NCBI GenBank assembly: GCA_002633005.1
Contig: NMRA01000626.1
Span: 12,308 to 67,817, forward strand
Reading direction: 5' to 3'
Length of the DNA stretch: 55,510 nucleotides
From: Phoronis australis
Taxonomy: Eukaryota > Phoronida > Phoronidae
Position numbers and translations under genes: made by a program. The notes below the pieces were generated by a model. It searched no databases, was not told the DNA's origin, and was given only the letters and a program-made list of their open reading frames with translations. Of the stretch, positions 20,449 to 32,136 are shown one piece after another; the first letter of the stretch is position 1, and each line of letters starts with the position of its first letter.

Positions 20449-23400
20449 CTGCAATAAATAACAGCAAATTAATAAGTGTTGAAAATTGAAATGCACCCGA
20501 ACTGCACCAAAAGTGGTATGCTTCCATAGGTGTTTATCACTAGCATGCGCGGTAATATCAAACTAGACACAATAATGAACGTGCTTTTTACTGGAATTGA
20601 CATGGGAAATTATTTACAACAACCCGTTTAACAGGATGAAAAAGAATTCTTTAAAACTGTACGAGAAATAACAAGTTCATTATCTGATGACCTTTATGCT
20701 TATTGACCCTTTCCGGTGCATTAGGATCACTCATGAAGGAATAAATGAAAACTCAATGGAAGGTGTGGTTAATGCTAAGAATCGCAGATGTCTTTAGAAC
20801 ACATGATGAATGGTTAAACTTTCAGAAGTACACTGCATATAATGACCCCATAGTTGCACCAAATGACCTGAACATTTAGAATTCAAAGTCAATTGCATCG
20901 TAGACTATAGTACATGGACCCTCAACTCCGTATGCTTTCAATGGACGAAATCTGTGCTGTTTCGCACAAGCCGTTACGTCATTATTCACTAGCGTCACCT
21001 GGCCAAATTATCTGGTATAATTTCCGGCAAGTACGTCGTTTGCTAATCATTGTTTTTTCGCTGTGTGGCAGGGTTTTCGGCCACACAGGCGAAATTCAAA
21101 GGAGTTAACTTCCATAGAGTGCGGAGACCCCGTAATCGGCTGTGGGAGAAAAACCTCATGTCTTGTGTAAACGTTAATGACATTTTGATATTGGATGTTT
21201 TTTAAGAACTTCTGGTAGGCCTACTGATAGGCCTACTACCACTACTGACAAATTCTGTCTCCAAGGTTCTATGTTCCTTCTTGATGAATATTACATGGTG
21301 ATTTTTTGGCGAAAATTGTCCACTAAATTCTTTCAAAAGATATTGATTCACAAACTGTTGTGCTTACGAGAAGCTTCACCCACAGTCTAATGTGCGAATT
21401 AACCAAATTGGTCATCTCCGCTAGCACTAATCAGGCGGTTACTATCTCACCACAAAGAGCACATTTCGTAAGGATTTGGATCCCCGATTTAGCGGATTTA
21501 TAAATCAGTGTACAACAAAATTGAATGCTTGTAAAATCTTTAACATAAATAAAGATGACATTAATACTCCAGAAATAACCAACTGGCTTTCCCAAAATTA
21601 TCTCGCAATTCAACAGTAGGTTACAGACTCATTGTCCTGAAATATTATGTGAATTGTCAAATCAGATCGAGCGGTGTGGAAGTCCACTTTTTATGAACTT
21701 CAGCTGAACTGCACGCAAACTTTTATGAATTTACCGTAGTTGGCTACAGACTGACCAATTTTCATAAAAACTCGCAACGCACACAAATGTATACACAAAT
21801 TGCACCCTGTGCAGCTCTTGGTTTAAACAAAGATCTATTTCAAAGTTTGATCAGATATAAATAACGCCAAAGACATGGAAGTTCACCGAAACAATTCTAC
21901 CTTACAGATGTGACATTCCTAGTCTCGGAAAACTTGAGAACCCGACAAAAATACTAATGATGAAATACTGGCGATGATAATCATCCATTTTGTTAATTTA
22001 CTCCACACAAACAATAGGAAATAGCCACTCAAATGAAACTCATTCGAGTAAGCACCACGTGAGTCCCTTGGGCAGCCCCAATATGGTAGAACCCAAGAAG
22101 CCTAAGTTGCGGTCAAATAATTATGGGCATAAATAAGTAAACTTACTGAAAATAAAATAGAAAGCATTGCTACAGTTCACACGTGCACAAAAACTGAGTC
22201 CACAGACATCTTAATACTGACTGGGTCTATCATTTTCCCGCCGCTAGTGCTTGGACCAATCAGATCACCAATGGCGCAAACCTTTCGAAAACACGCTTGA
22301 TTTTTAGGAAGTCTGTTACTCCTCTTTATATTGTCAAAACTTTAATATGTCACGTTTAATTTATTTCTTGTTCAACTCAATGAGGCCACTTAATATAAAT
22401 GCATTCAACACGATTAATGCATTGTAAGAACCACAAGTCATGCTCTATCGACACTAGACATAACCAGAACACCCCTTTCTTAAAAATGAGTTAAAATTTA
22501 GTAACAAAGGACACAATTTTCCATCACTTGCCACGTCGACTTTTGACATGGATGGTTCAATATAATTGGAAAGACAATGCATCCCACTCAATATAAATTG
22601 AAAAATTATCGAAATCGGGTTAAGCACTGCACAATTATTGCAATTTGGGTAGCGAAATTTAAGTCATTTGTTTGGATCGGGTTGGCCATCTTGGACAACA
22701 GCGGCATAAGTTACAAGTTTAATACGTGCATAATTTATTTTCATCAATAATTTATGATGAAATTTAGTGGGAAAGATATATACCTACTATTATGAGTCAT
22801 TCAGTATTTTTCATTTACTGTACTGAGATTATTTCAGTTGTGACTTACATGTATGCACAGTAGCGGTAACCTTCAACTACCTTGAAAGTCTTTCACTGTA
22901 GAAACCAAATATATAGATCTAACTGAAAGCACTTGATTTTAATTTGAACTATGGATTAAATCATAATCGTCCTCTGATCTGTTCAGTGATTTCTATGACT
23001 CAGTGACCAAAGCATGACAGAATTAACTTGCCGTAATGAACGGCTGAATCAATATGTTCACTGGCAGTATTTCTTGATGCCGTCGGTTTATTATTAATTC
23101 AATAGATTAACACATGAATTTGAAAAACCAAGTTCACAGGATTTCCATTTCAAGTGTTCTTGTAATTCTGTAATTGAGATTGCCACCTCCACTCAAATTT
23201 GAATTGCATACATGTACGTGGTTAAATTAAAAGGCGGCAGCCTTTTACTGACTGCTGAAAATGAAAAAAATGAAAACTGCAATACTTTGTATTAGGCTTG
23301 ATTATCTGTTATACACTGGTATTTACATCTCCTTGGCGAAAAACAATTTAATTGTGCCAACAAATGGAGTTGAAAGGAATTTATCAAATGAAGCAAGCAA

Positions 23401-24047
23401 AAATTTGGAGGTTTGACTGTCTGTAGCCATTGCAATACACATCGGTCTTCCTGATTTGACATCGCAGACGGTTATGTAACCACATACACTGTATGCCTGT
23501 TCTCAGAATTGACTCTGCTGAAGTCAGATAAGGTCATTACTGCTGAGCTTCTCTCATTAACCAAGTTGTGCGGACAAGAACTGCCCTGTGCAACAGATTC
23601 ACATGGCGCTATTATTTGTTTTAAAAAGCAGTTGTTTTGGTGTGAAACCATGTCTTTAAGTTGGGTATTTGATTGGCATGTAGGTTTAAACAAGTACGAT
23701 GAAATTCAAGAGAATTCTTTAGAAATAAACGGAAAAAACATTTTGAAAGTAAGATGAGCTTTGCACTAATTGACCCTATCCGATGCATTATAAGCCTAAT
23801 CAGTAAAATTATTGCATAGTCCATGAAACTTGTCTTTAATGATGAGAATCACATTTGTTTAACTTTAAGTATTTTAGAGTACAAGAAGAATGAATTGGTC
23901 AATGTACCTAATGACCCCAAGTTTGCACCAAATGACCTGAGAATTTAGAATTCAAACTCAATTGCATTTGCTAACAGATATGTACCATAGTGTTGGCTAC
24001 CCCGGAGACTTTACGCTCACAGTGATGCCAATACTTTTTCAAGGACC
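20449..24047. repeat. No gene seen; dispersed repeat pair
   Basis: Holds a pair of direct repeats, about 20685-20915 and 23755-23985. They share 'TTGACCCT.TCCG.TGCATTA', 'TAATGACCCCA', 'GCACCAAATGACCTGA' and 'TTTAGAATTCAAA'. A short palindromic GTAGGCCTAC cluster lies at about 21210-21240. The open frames at 23509-23757 (+) and 23472-23693 (-) overlap and show no domain. Confidence 0.6.
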
Positions 24048-24300
24048 ACATGGCTGGCATTCAGGAATCGTTCCTGAACTGACACACAGGGACTCAGCTC
24101 ACGGAAATTGAACGGAATAATTGATGATTTTCCGATCTCGGCCGAGGTATAAAATTGTGCCAAAAATGCTTTTAGTTCGACAATTGAAAGGGTGTGAATA
24201 TTATGCCATGTTGCATGTTACTTACTTTGTTGTACGTTTTTAGTTTTTGAAATAGAATGCCCTTTGAGATAAGGACTTTAAAAGCTTTGTCACTAATGTT
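24048..24300 (-). repeat. Dispersed repeat, copy 2 (inverted relative to 7150-7412)
   Basis: Reverse complement of the repeat at 7150-7412, with the shared palindromic TCAGGAA..TTCCTGA core, GATCTCGGCCGAGG and CCTTATCTCAAAGTG-like blocks. No coding function is seen. Confidence 0.7.
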
Positions 24301-24699
24301 TTCCCAACGCTAACTTCAAGACAGGTTTCAAGCCCTTTGCTTTCGGCATCGATATTGTCGGCCCGCATCGAGTTCCTGACTGCATTGCAGTAGATCAAAC
24401 ACGCATTTGAAAAAATCATAATATTACAGCGATAATGCCTATCAATCCCATTTGATTTAAATGTAGGTGAAAGGCTCCCGTTTTTTGGAATTCCCACAAC
24501 TCAAAGGAAGGTGTCAAATCCTCCATATTTGGCGAAATACCCCCCGACTTTGAACATTCTTTCAGTTTTCTCAAATTGTAAGACAGAATGATCAAGGTAG
24601 TCGGAAGAACAAGTTGACAATATGCCTAACTGGGTTTCTACTGCCTCACGGTATCGGAATTCATAGGTTGGTAATAGATACGGCTACGCCACTGGATAT

Positions 24700-25765
24700 T
24701 TTCGTAGCGTCTTGAAAAGAACAGCACGTAGCCTTGAAATGCGCCCATGAATCCACCGCAAACGGTGTGCTAGTTCTAAAAGTGTTTATTTGGAGCGTAC
24801 TATATAAAATGGCCACAAGATGACTGAAAATACGTCGAATCCATACGAAAACTGGTATTTGAAATCAAAGCCATTTGTTAAATTTCACAAAAATCTATCA
24901 TGGAACATCTGAAAAACCGTGGAAAACAAAAATGAGATTGCCACAAAGAGCCTATAGGCGCAAAAAGATCAACTGCAAATAGTGGGTACTACAGTAAACG
25001 TGATTTTCAGATTAGCAACAATGAACCATCCTTAGAGTAGTTTGGTTGACAGAAGAGCAGACGACAAATAACAAGACTAAAAACAATAAAAAGGGCCAAT
25101 ACGTGGCCCAAAATACCACGAATCTAACCGAAAACTGGAGGATAGCGTCAGCTCACTAATAGATGCTAATTTGTCAATTTTTATGAAAATTCGAGGAGGA
25201 CCTTTGAAGATACATAGGTAAATTAAAGATAATTGCAATTGCCACTTGGGAGCACACCAGTAGTTTGATCCATCCAAAAATTGTCGTCGTTTGTTATCAA
25301 ATAAAAATAAATACACCTGCTAAATTTAATAAAAAATCCTGCAGAGGGCTTAGGAGATAAAGCGTAAAAACTGTCATACATAGTCGCCACAGTTGTTTAG
25401 GTCGTCGGAAAGTCATCGTAAGACCTCCTCTTCACATTAGGAACATAGGCATGTCAATTTTCCACAATCATCCATATAGTGGTTTGGTTGAAAGACAGGC
25501 AGATGCCAAAAACAGACTCGAAAACAGTAAGGCCACTAGATAGCGCAAAATGCCTCAAATTCAACCGAAAACCGGATGATACCGTTACCTCACTAATGGA
25601 TGCCTATCTGCCAAATTTTATGAAAATCCGTTGATGACCTTTGAAGATACTGACGTAAATTTAAAATAAAATGAAATTGCTACTAGGAGGCACACCGGCA
25701 ATCAGATCCGTCGAAATTCGTCGTCCTCTGTCGTCAACTTCATATAAATGCACCAGCCAAATACA
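24700..25765 (-). repeat. Modular CTAGTGGC repeat, inverted copy
   Basis: The same modular family as 18670-19450, on the opposite strand. Recurring elements are 'GGCCA.TA.GTGGC.CAAAATAC', 'GAATCTAACCGAAAACTGG', 'CCAAATTTTATGAAAAT' and 'GCCACT.GGAG.CACACC'. At least six modules are recognisable, at an uneven spacing of about 110-160 bp. Confidence 0.7.
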
Positions 25766-27274
25766 GCCACGAGTGCGTGACACGAGCGTATAGACCGGGA
25801 TCCCCGAGCTTTTCGGTCATGAAAAGGTAATCAATATTCTTTGGTGCCACAGACGTCTATGGGTATCCTCGTGCATGGAAATGGTCATCTCGCAGGTTCG
25901 CTCTAGTGGGTGTGGTAAGGGAAGCCAAGAGAATGACGCTCGAAAATTGAGCTAGATCAATTTTTCTGCTAACCACTTAAAACTGCCTTCGATACCTATT
26001 AAGAGAAACTGGCATGAGAACGTCAGGCAATTTGCAATATTATGGGAACATGACATGTCGCGAATTTCAAATTTGATATAGTATATATATCACTTGGGTT
26101 GAATTAGTTACAAAAATATAAAAATTAGTTTTGTATTTCGTCACTTTGTAAGTATATAACGAATAACTAAATCGGGTGAAAAAAGGGCCTAACCCCTTTG
26201 GCGCGACTGTTGAAAATGCCCTATGTTTCCATGGGAATTAAACCTTTTTGCGGGCGTTTAAAAATAAGAAAATGATTGAATTATACAAAACTATCTTTTT
26301 TGTAATTGAGAATGCCAAAAATATTTCAGAATGACGTATTTTGATATTTTTAAGGAACTTTTGAATGCCTTGCCTCCACGGGCCAAAACAGCTACCAATA
26401 TAGACCTCTATAGAGGCCTATGTAATTCAAGCGCGCAAAAACGCACACCACCCACACATGGGTTCTGTGATAGCTACAGCTCTCGTCATTGAAAAGATAT
26501 CCTTATTTCCGTGGACAGCACCATTTTTAATTCCCGAATTTACACTTTAGCGAAGGCACTTTCACCACTTTCAGCTGTTTCATACTGCCACCAATAGAAA
26601 AATATATGAAAAATATGAAAAATGTTATCTAAATTAGAATTAAATCGTAATAAAAAAAATCATATTAAATTTTATTCAAGATAACCAGAATTGCTTCGAG
26701 CGTTCTTTTAGCGAAATATTTTGTTATTGACATTTAGATAAGAAACGGAATGAGGTTCACGAAAAAAGGTCACGCTCTGAAGGAAAATAGCAAAGCCAGC
26801 GAGCCGCTGTGTTACTTAAAACAAATATATTGTCAAATATCCGAAAAGTGTCAACGCACTAGATCACTTGGAAAAATGGGAGTTGATTGGCAATTTGGCA
26901 CGAATGGTTGTATGAGAGACAAAGGAACTGGCCTGCCTGTTAGAACAAAAGATCATCTGTCCAAAGCACCGTGTGTGGCAGTATCCAGGTTGTAAGCCAA
27001 GTTGTACGTTTTCAGCCTCTTGAGTGCAAAGGGTGTTCACCACTCAATCCCAGGACTACGTCAACTTAACACCTTCTCATTTGAAGGTGAGCTACATAAC
27101 AATTGGGCTGTATACAATTACATAGAATATTTTTTTCTCAGAAATCTCACTGTGATTAGTAATATCATCTGAGAACTAGTTTCAGGTGTGTACGTGGTCT
27201 GAAACACAACTAAAATATTTGATGGAATGAAATATTCTTACATAGCTTGATTTTTAAAAAGGACTTGTGTTCCA
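25766..27274. other. No gene seen; diverged 143-bp-type unit near 25900-26060
   Basis: Near 25900-26060 the words AAATTGAGCTAGATCAA and TCAGGCAATTTGCAA resemble the units arrayed at 30765-31500. The open frame at 26750-26995 (+) has no recognisable domain. Confidence 0.4.
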
Positions 27275-27586
27275 GTGCTTACAACTAAGTTACCTACATG
27301 TATTTCAACAAGAAAAATGGTTGCTTGGAAAACATATGGGATCGGAGATGGAGTGGTTTTGGAGAATCCTGCTTCTGATTGCAAACCAGTGAAACTAGTG
27401 GTTGAGGAATGTCATGTTGCATCCTTTTTGAGACCTTTCACTACTTTCAGCAATCGGAAGACGAAGATATTCCTGTGTTTAAAAGATGTCTGTAACAATA
27501 CTTTTGCCTCTCAAAACGAACTCAAGCAGAAAGTTAGCAAGGGCTGGTATGATAAACAGCCAACAGCACTTGAAGATCATCGCTGA
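27275..27586 (+). pseudogene. C2H2-like zinc-finger protein fragment
   Basis: An open frame of 103 codons without a good ATG context. It ends FLCLKDVCNNTFASQNELKQK, which fits the first half of a C2H2 finger (C-x4-C, a hydrophobic Phe and Leu spaced as usual), but the expected His ligands are replaced (KVSKGWYDKQ). Upstream it has a globular composition (VAWKTYGIGDGVV). This resembles the degenerate finger found in transposon-linked proteins of invertebrates. It is probably a dead fragment; identity is weak. Confidence 0.35.
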
Positions 27587-27879
27587 TGTGGGGAGAAAGT
27601 GGGCTGCCAAAGTCTAGAAGGTGAAGTTCATGATCTAACAGCATGCTTGTTGAACTCAATTTGGCATCACAAATCCATAAGTTTGACGTTTAACCTTTGC
27701 TGTGCATTTTAGTCACTGACTGTTCCTAGTTGACTTAATAGTCAACATGTAAATACGCTGTGTGATGTTCTATATTACAACCCAACAAACACTGAAGCTG
27801 TTGTGGAGCATGCTACTCAACAGCTAGCCTATGCAGCCACGCCTTAGACGTTCCCACAAATTTTACAAATGAGATGACA
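27587..27879. other. No gene seen
   Basis: Short stretch after the zinc-finger-like fragment. No recognisable feature. Confidence 0.4.
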
Positions 27880-28860
27880 CAAGAAAGATTTAGGATGTCT
27901 TTGACTACCACTGGGCCCCTAGTGGCAACTTTACTTCTTCATGTTAGTCTCTTTATCTTGCAAGTTCCTTGACTGATTTTTATCAAATTTCGCAAATAAG
28001 TTTCAGTTATGAAGACAGCTACATTTTCCTACTTCCTGGCGTACCTACATGTATGTAATCCGTACAGAAATGTTGCCATTGAGATGAGCACGACTGACAA
28101 TGATTGTTGATTGGGAGATCTCCTATGGTGCCCTTTAGTGGCAGTGCTGTAGGGGTAAAATTAAAGGTAAGTAGGCGCCCAAAGCCCACCGTATCACCTT
28201 GAGCACTGAACGTAACTTATGGGGCGTAGGCACTACGTTCAAATGCCAAAAGGTGGTTGGTTGCGCCTACCCGTGCCTACAAGCGACAGGAGCACTGCTT
28301 AATGGCAATTTAGGTTTTCTTTATCTATGCCTCTATATTTACCAAGTTTCTTGGATGATGTATTTTCGTGCAATATGATATATTTGTTTCGGTTGAGGAA
28401 ACGAGAACAAACTGCTATTTTCGGCTGGATTTAAAATATTTTGTGCCACTAAAGAATATTATTTCCGGCAGCAGCTTCTCTGTCCTTGAAATTGCTTGCA
28501 GGATAGTTCTGAATTTTTGCTCATGTGTTCCTATTGAGATGATCACGACTGACAGGTTTTCTGATGGGTGCAATCACCAAGGCGCCCGGAGTGGCAATTT
28601 GTTTGTTTATCTGTACCGCAATATTTACAAAGTTGTGTTAATGAATCTGGGTGCAATATTATGTATGTGTTACATTATTGAGGAGAGTATGCCTGGCATA
28701 AATTTTAGGACGTCTGAGTGCTGTGGTGTCCTCTAGCGGTTCTGTGTCAACAAAATATTTTGATGTATGGAATTTGGAAAGAATGTGAAAGCGATTGTCT
28801 TGTTTCAGATAAATATAATGTATGCTGCACCACCTAGAGGTTTTCTGTTTTATAAATTAC
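27880..28860 (+). repeat. Modular CTAGTGGC repeat, third copy
   Basis: Modules with 'GACTACCACTGGGCCCCTAGTGG', written here as GACTACCACTGG then CCCCTAGTGGC, and 'CTTTATCTTGCAAGTT' spacers. The right part, 28520-28860, closely matches 41425-41816, sharing 'CCTATTGAGATGATCACGA', 'TTTCTGATGGGTGCAATCAC' and 'GTTACATTATT'. The open frame 28368-28736 falls inside the repeat and has no domain. Confidence 0.7.
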
Positions 28861-30764
28861 ATATTATTTACATCCCTGAAAGCATACTGCCAGAGATGCA
28901 GTCTTCGGCACTTTCCGTCTTTCCTGTTTTTGTATGATGCTGACAAAAAATGCAGTGTGATGTAGAGGATGGTTTCATTTTTACTTCTTTTGATTAAAGA
29001 TCTCGATACCCGAAACTTAACGTTCACAACCAGCTTTAACACCCACACTTGTATAATACACATATGCACTATAATCAATTTACAGGTGGGAAACTAAAGT
29101 GCCCTATACATAGCTCGATGTCAACCATGACCAAAGGCTGCGTTGTATAAATTTCCTGTGTAATAAATACGCAATGATGTGTTTTTCTATGTGTTGCAAG
29201 TCAGAGCTTCCATGAGTATTAGATAATAAAACACTTAAGTTCTCTATACCTTACGTAAAATAATTTGATATTTTCGTAGTCTGTCTGTATTTCAAATTCA
29301 TAGCACCACTGCAATTGCCCCTTTTGAAATTCTGTATCTGCTAGTGGTTTACATCTGTTGCCCAGATTAACCAATGATATGTAGCCCTATGAAGTATTTT
29401 ATGTACATCTCGAATTCATAATGTGTTAGGGATGTTCTATAATTACGGTTCGAATCTTCTGGTCCATTCTCATCTGAACCTGCAATGCTTCGTCGAATCT
29501 ACGTTGCAATCGTCATCACTAAAATGGAAGTCCCGGTGATAATTGTAAATACAACTGGCTGAATCGTTGCTTCAAGAACTGTTGAGTGGAGGTTTGCGAA
29601 AACACTCCTATAGAAATAGCAATAGCCAATATGCATTTTCCGTGCATTGAATAGTTAGCCAAAAATGTAGGATTTCTCAAAGTTACACGCTTGGGCGCGC
29701 CCTAAAATATTGACTTTGCACTGCGTAATGAGTAAACTTGCTCAACAGAAGGTACATGTATACCGGTGCGCCATCTGATGAGCAGCACAAAAAATACTAC
29801 CCGGATGATTTTCACCTTTAGAGGATCAGTGCTTCCCGTGGGTCTTCGGTACTTAAAAGGTATGGTTAGCAATAACCATTCAATCAAGTATGGTTTTTGG
29901 CTTGTCTCGTGTTAATATACGTTCCTATTGTTTTCGGAAGCACTTAGCGTTACTGGACGTCAAGCAGACATTACAGGACTGACCGTTTTTAGGCCGTATT
30001 TTCAGCTTTAATTGTAAAGTTCTGAGCACTAGCCGCAAGAATTTTAATGTAATTCCGATTTCGAGCTTTGAAAAATCTTAACGATCTTGTTGACATCGTT
30101 TTTTGTTACTCAAAAATGTTTAGAACTTTGTTGGTTTGTTAATTGGAGTGTGACAGTAATGGCGAACAGGACGACCGATATCAGCGAAGTGGGTGGTTTC
30201 AATCAAAGCATGCAGGACACACAGGTCGCTGTCCACAAATGTTTTAATAGATATGTACTCTACAAAGGCTTAGCTTTCACATGTAGTGTGTTACATTTCT
30301 GAGTGTTTTTGCGCGGTAAAAGAAATAACGATCGAATAAAGGGCATTTCCATCAGTTACACAGCTCGACTCAGGTGGGTTGAATAAGTAACAAAAATAGC
30401 TAATTTGCGAATTCGTTTCAACTATGAGTTTTACATTTTCATGTAGACAGAGGTAGTGTTTATTCAGTATGTCATTCTTAGATTCTGTTATTTTGTCGTT
30501 GTTGCACAGTGATGCAACAAAAATGCTAAAATTTGATGGTTTCCGAAGCCATAAACTAGCCAAAAATTTCGAGGGGGCAGTTTTCTGTGAAGAAGTTAGA
30601 TATTTTAAATAAAATTATTTTAGGTCTTGACCATTCCACCTACAGTCGGTAAGAGTAAAAATAAGCTATATTTCAAAAAAAAAACTCGACATGTTATGTT
30701 CCCGCATCTGCCTAACTTTCTGATGCAGTGACTCTTAAGTAATCCACTGTATCAAAATTGGTAA
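28861..30764. other. No gene seen
   Basis: AT-rich sequence with short open frames lacking domains. A 'GGTGGGTTGAATAAGTAACAAAA' type word (first half GGTGGGTTGAATAAG) near 30370 recurs at about 26095. Confidence 0.4.
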
Positions 30765-31500
30765 CTGTCAGACAATTTGAGTGGTGGGGAGTATCGGCCA
30801 GGCGATTATAAACACGGTAAAAATTGAACTAGATCAATTCAAGAGGTAACCGCATGAAACCAGTTGCAAAATATTCACTGTGCAGATCCCAGGTACCGCG
30901 AAGAAACACCGCCAGACAAATCTAGTGGTGGGTTATTCCCGCCAGACACGCCCAAATACCCGAGTTGACCTAGATCAACCCACCAGGTAACCGCTTCAAA
31001 CAATTTGCACGATGTTCAGCATCACTGCTCATGGCACAGCAGTTGGATGCCAGACAATGTCAGTGGTGGGGTGCCCCTGCCAGATGATTATCAAAGAGTT
31101 AAAAATTGAGCTAAGTCAACCCAAGAAGTAACCGCATAAAACTAGTTGCAAAATATTCATCAGGTATCACGAAAAAACACCGCCAGAAAAACCTAGCGGT
31201 GAGTTATCCCCGGCTTACGGTGAATATTTTGCAACTGGTTTTGGTTTCACGTTGTTACCTCTTGGGTTGATCTAGCTAAACTCAGGTATTTGGTCATATC
31301 TGGCGGGGCTAACCCACCACTATATTTTCCTGGCAGTGTAAATTCTTGATGGCTTGGGCTTTCGGTGAATATTCTGCAAGTAGTTTCATGCGGTTACCCC
31401 GTGCAATTGATTTCAAACGGTTACCTGGTGGGTTGACCTACATGTAGCTCAACTCGTGTATTTGGGCGTGTCTGTTGGGAACAACCCACCACTAGATTTG
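30765..31500. repeat. Palindromic array of about 143-bp units
   Basis: Three direct units begin near 30765, 30905 and 31045. Each reads CCAGACAA.T...AGTGGTGGG, then TTGA.CTAGATCAA, then GGTAACCGCATGAAAC, then AGTTGCAAAATATTCA. After a centre near 31210 at least two units follow in reverse orientation (GAATATTTTGCAACTGG, GTTACCT, TTGGGTTGATCTAG, AACCCACCACTA). The whole forms an inverted array about 735 bp long. Units are 70-90% alike by eye, and no coding frame is conserved. Confidence 0.8.
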
Positions 31501-31936
31501 TCTGTGCTTCAAACAAATATGTTGCTCTGGCCTTGTAACCAGGATCCTAGTAGCTCAGGGACCGGTTCCCACAAAAATGACTTAGCTAAGACAAATCTTA
31601 AAGTTTAGTAAATTTTAAAATAAAAGTTAAATTTTTCTCAAAACCAATTCAAGAAAGAGATCTTAAAATTGACTAAAAAGGAACTGTATTTTATTCAGAA
31701 CAAATTCTGGATAGTTTTCTATGAATTGCTGATTAATTTCACAAAAAATTCAACAACAAAATGTAAAGTTATAATCTCTAACGAAACTAAAAAAAAATTA
31801 CCGGCTTCGAGCGCTGCGTCTCGTGACGTACATGTACATGTACATGTATTTGGCGGGAGCAAAGTCACTGTCCCGTGTTAGCGTGTAGTCAAGTTGCGTT
31901 TTTCATATTGTAGTTAATAAGAAATTTTAGTGCGAA
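31501..31936. other. No gene seen; ACATGT microsatellite
   Basis: A (TACATG)n run at 31828-31848 lies just upstream of the P2RX7-like fragment. The remainder is AT-rich and unremarkable. Confidence 0.45.
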
Positions 31937-32136
31937 ATGTCGGGTCACCAGGTATAACTGTTTGAGCCGAGGCAACACAAAGTGATACCCAGTCATCGTC
32001 ATCGTCAGACGAAAATTTGCCGGTGCAACCAGTCCGTATCAACAATTTACACTGGTGTGACTGTGCCGTCGGCAATGTGGACTCTAGCCAGCAAGACAGC
32101 CAGCCCCATACCCAACTCTGTAAACTTGAAGGGTTG
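31937..32136 (+). pseudogene. P2RX7-like (P2X7 C-terminal-type) gene, first-exon fragment
   Basis: ATG at 31937 (MSGHQ) meets a stop after six codons. With small shifts the reading continues as LFEP and then, in the frame from 31966, as EATQSDTQSSSSSDENLP followed by RINNLHWCDC. A good donor, TTG|GTAAGT, lies at 32136/32137. The LFEP-type start, acidic Ser run and W-C-x-C motif follow the layout of proteins with the cysteine-rich P2X7 C-terminal domain, which occur widely in transposons and orphan genes of marine invertebrates. The later cysteines that would define the domain are not in this exon. Compare 47260-47655 and 51589-51761. Confidence 0.45.
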
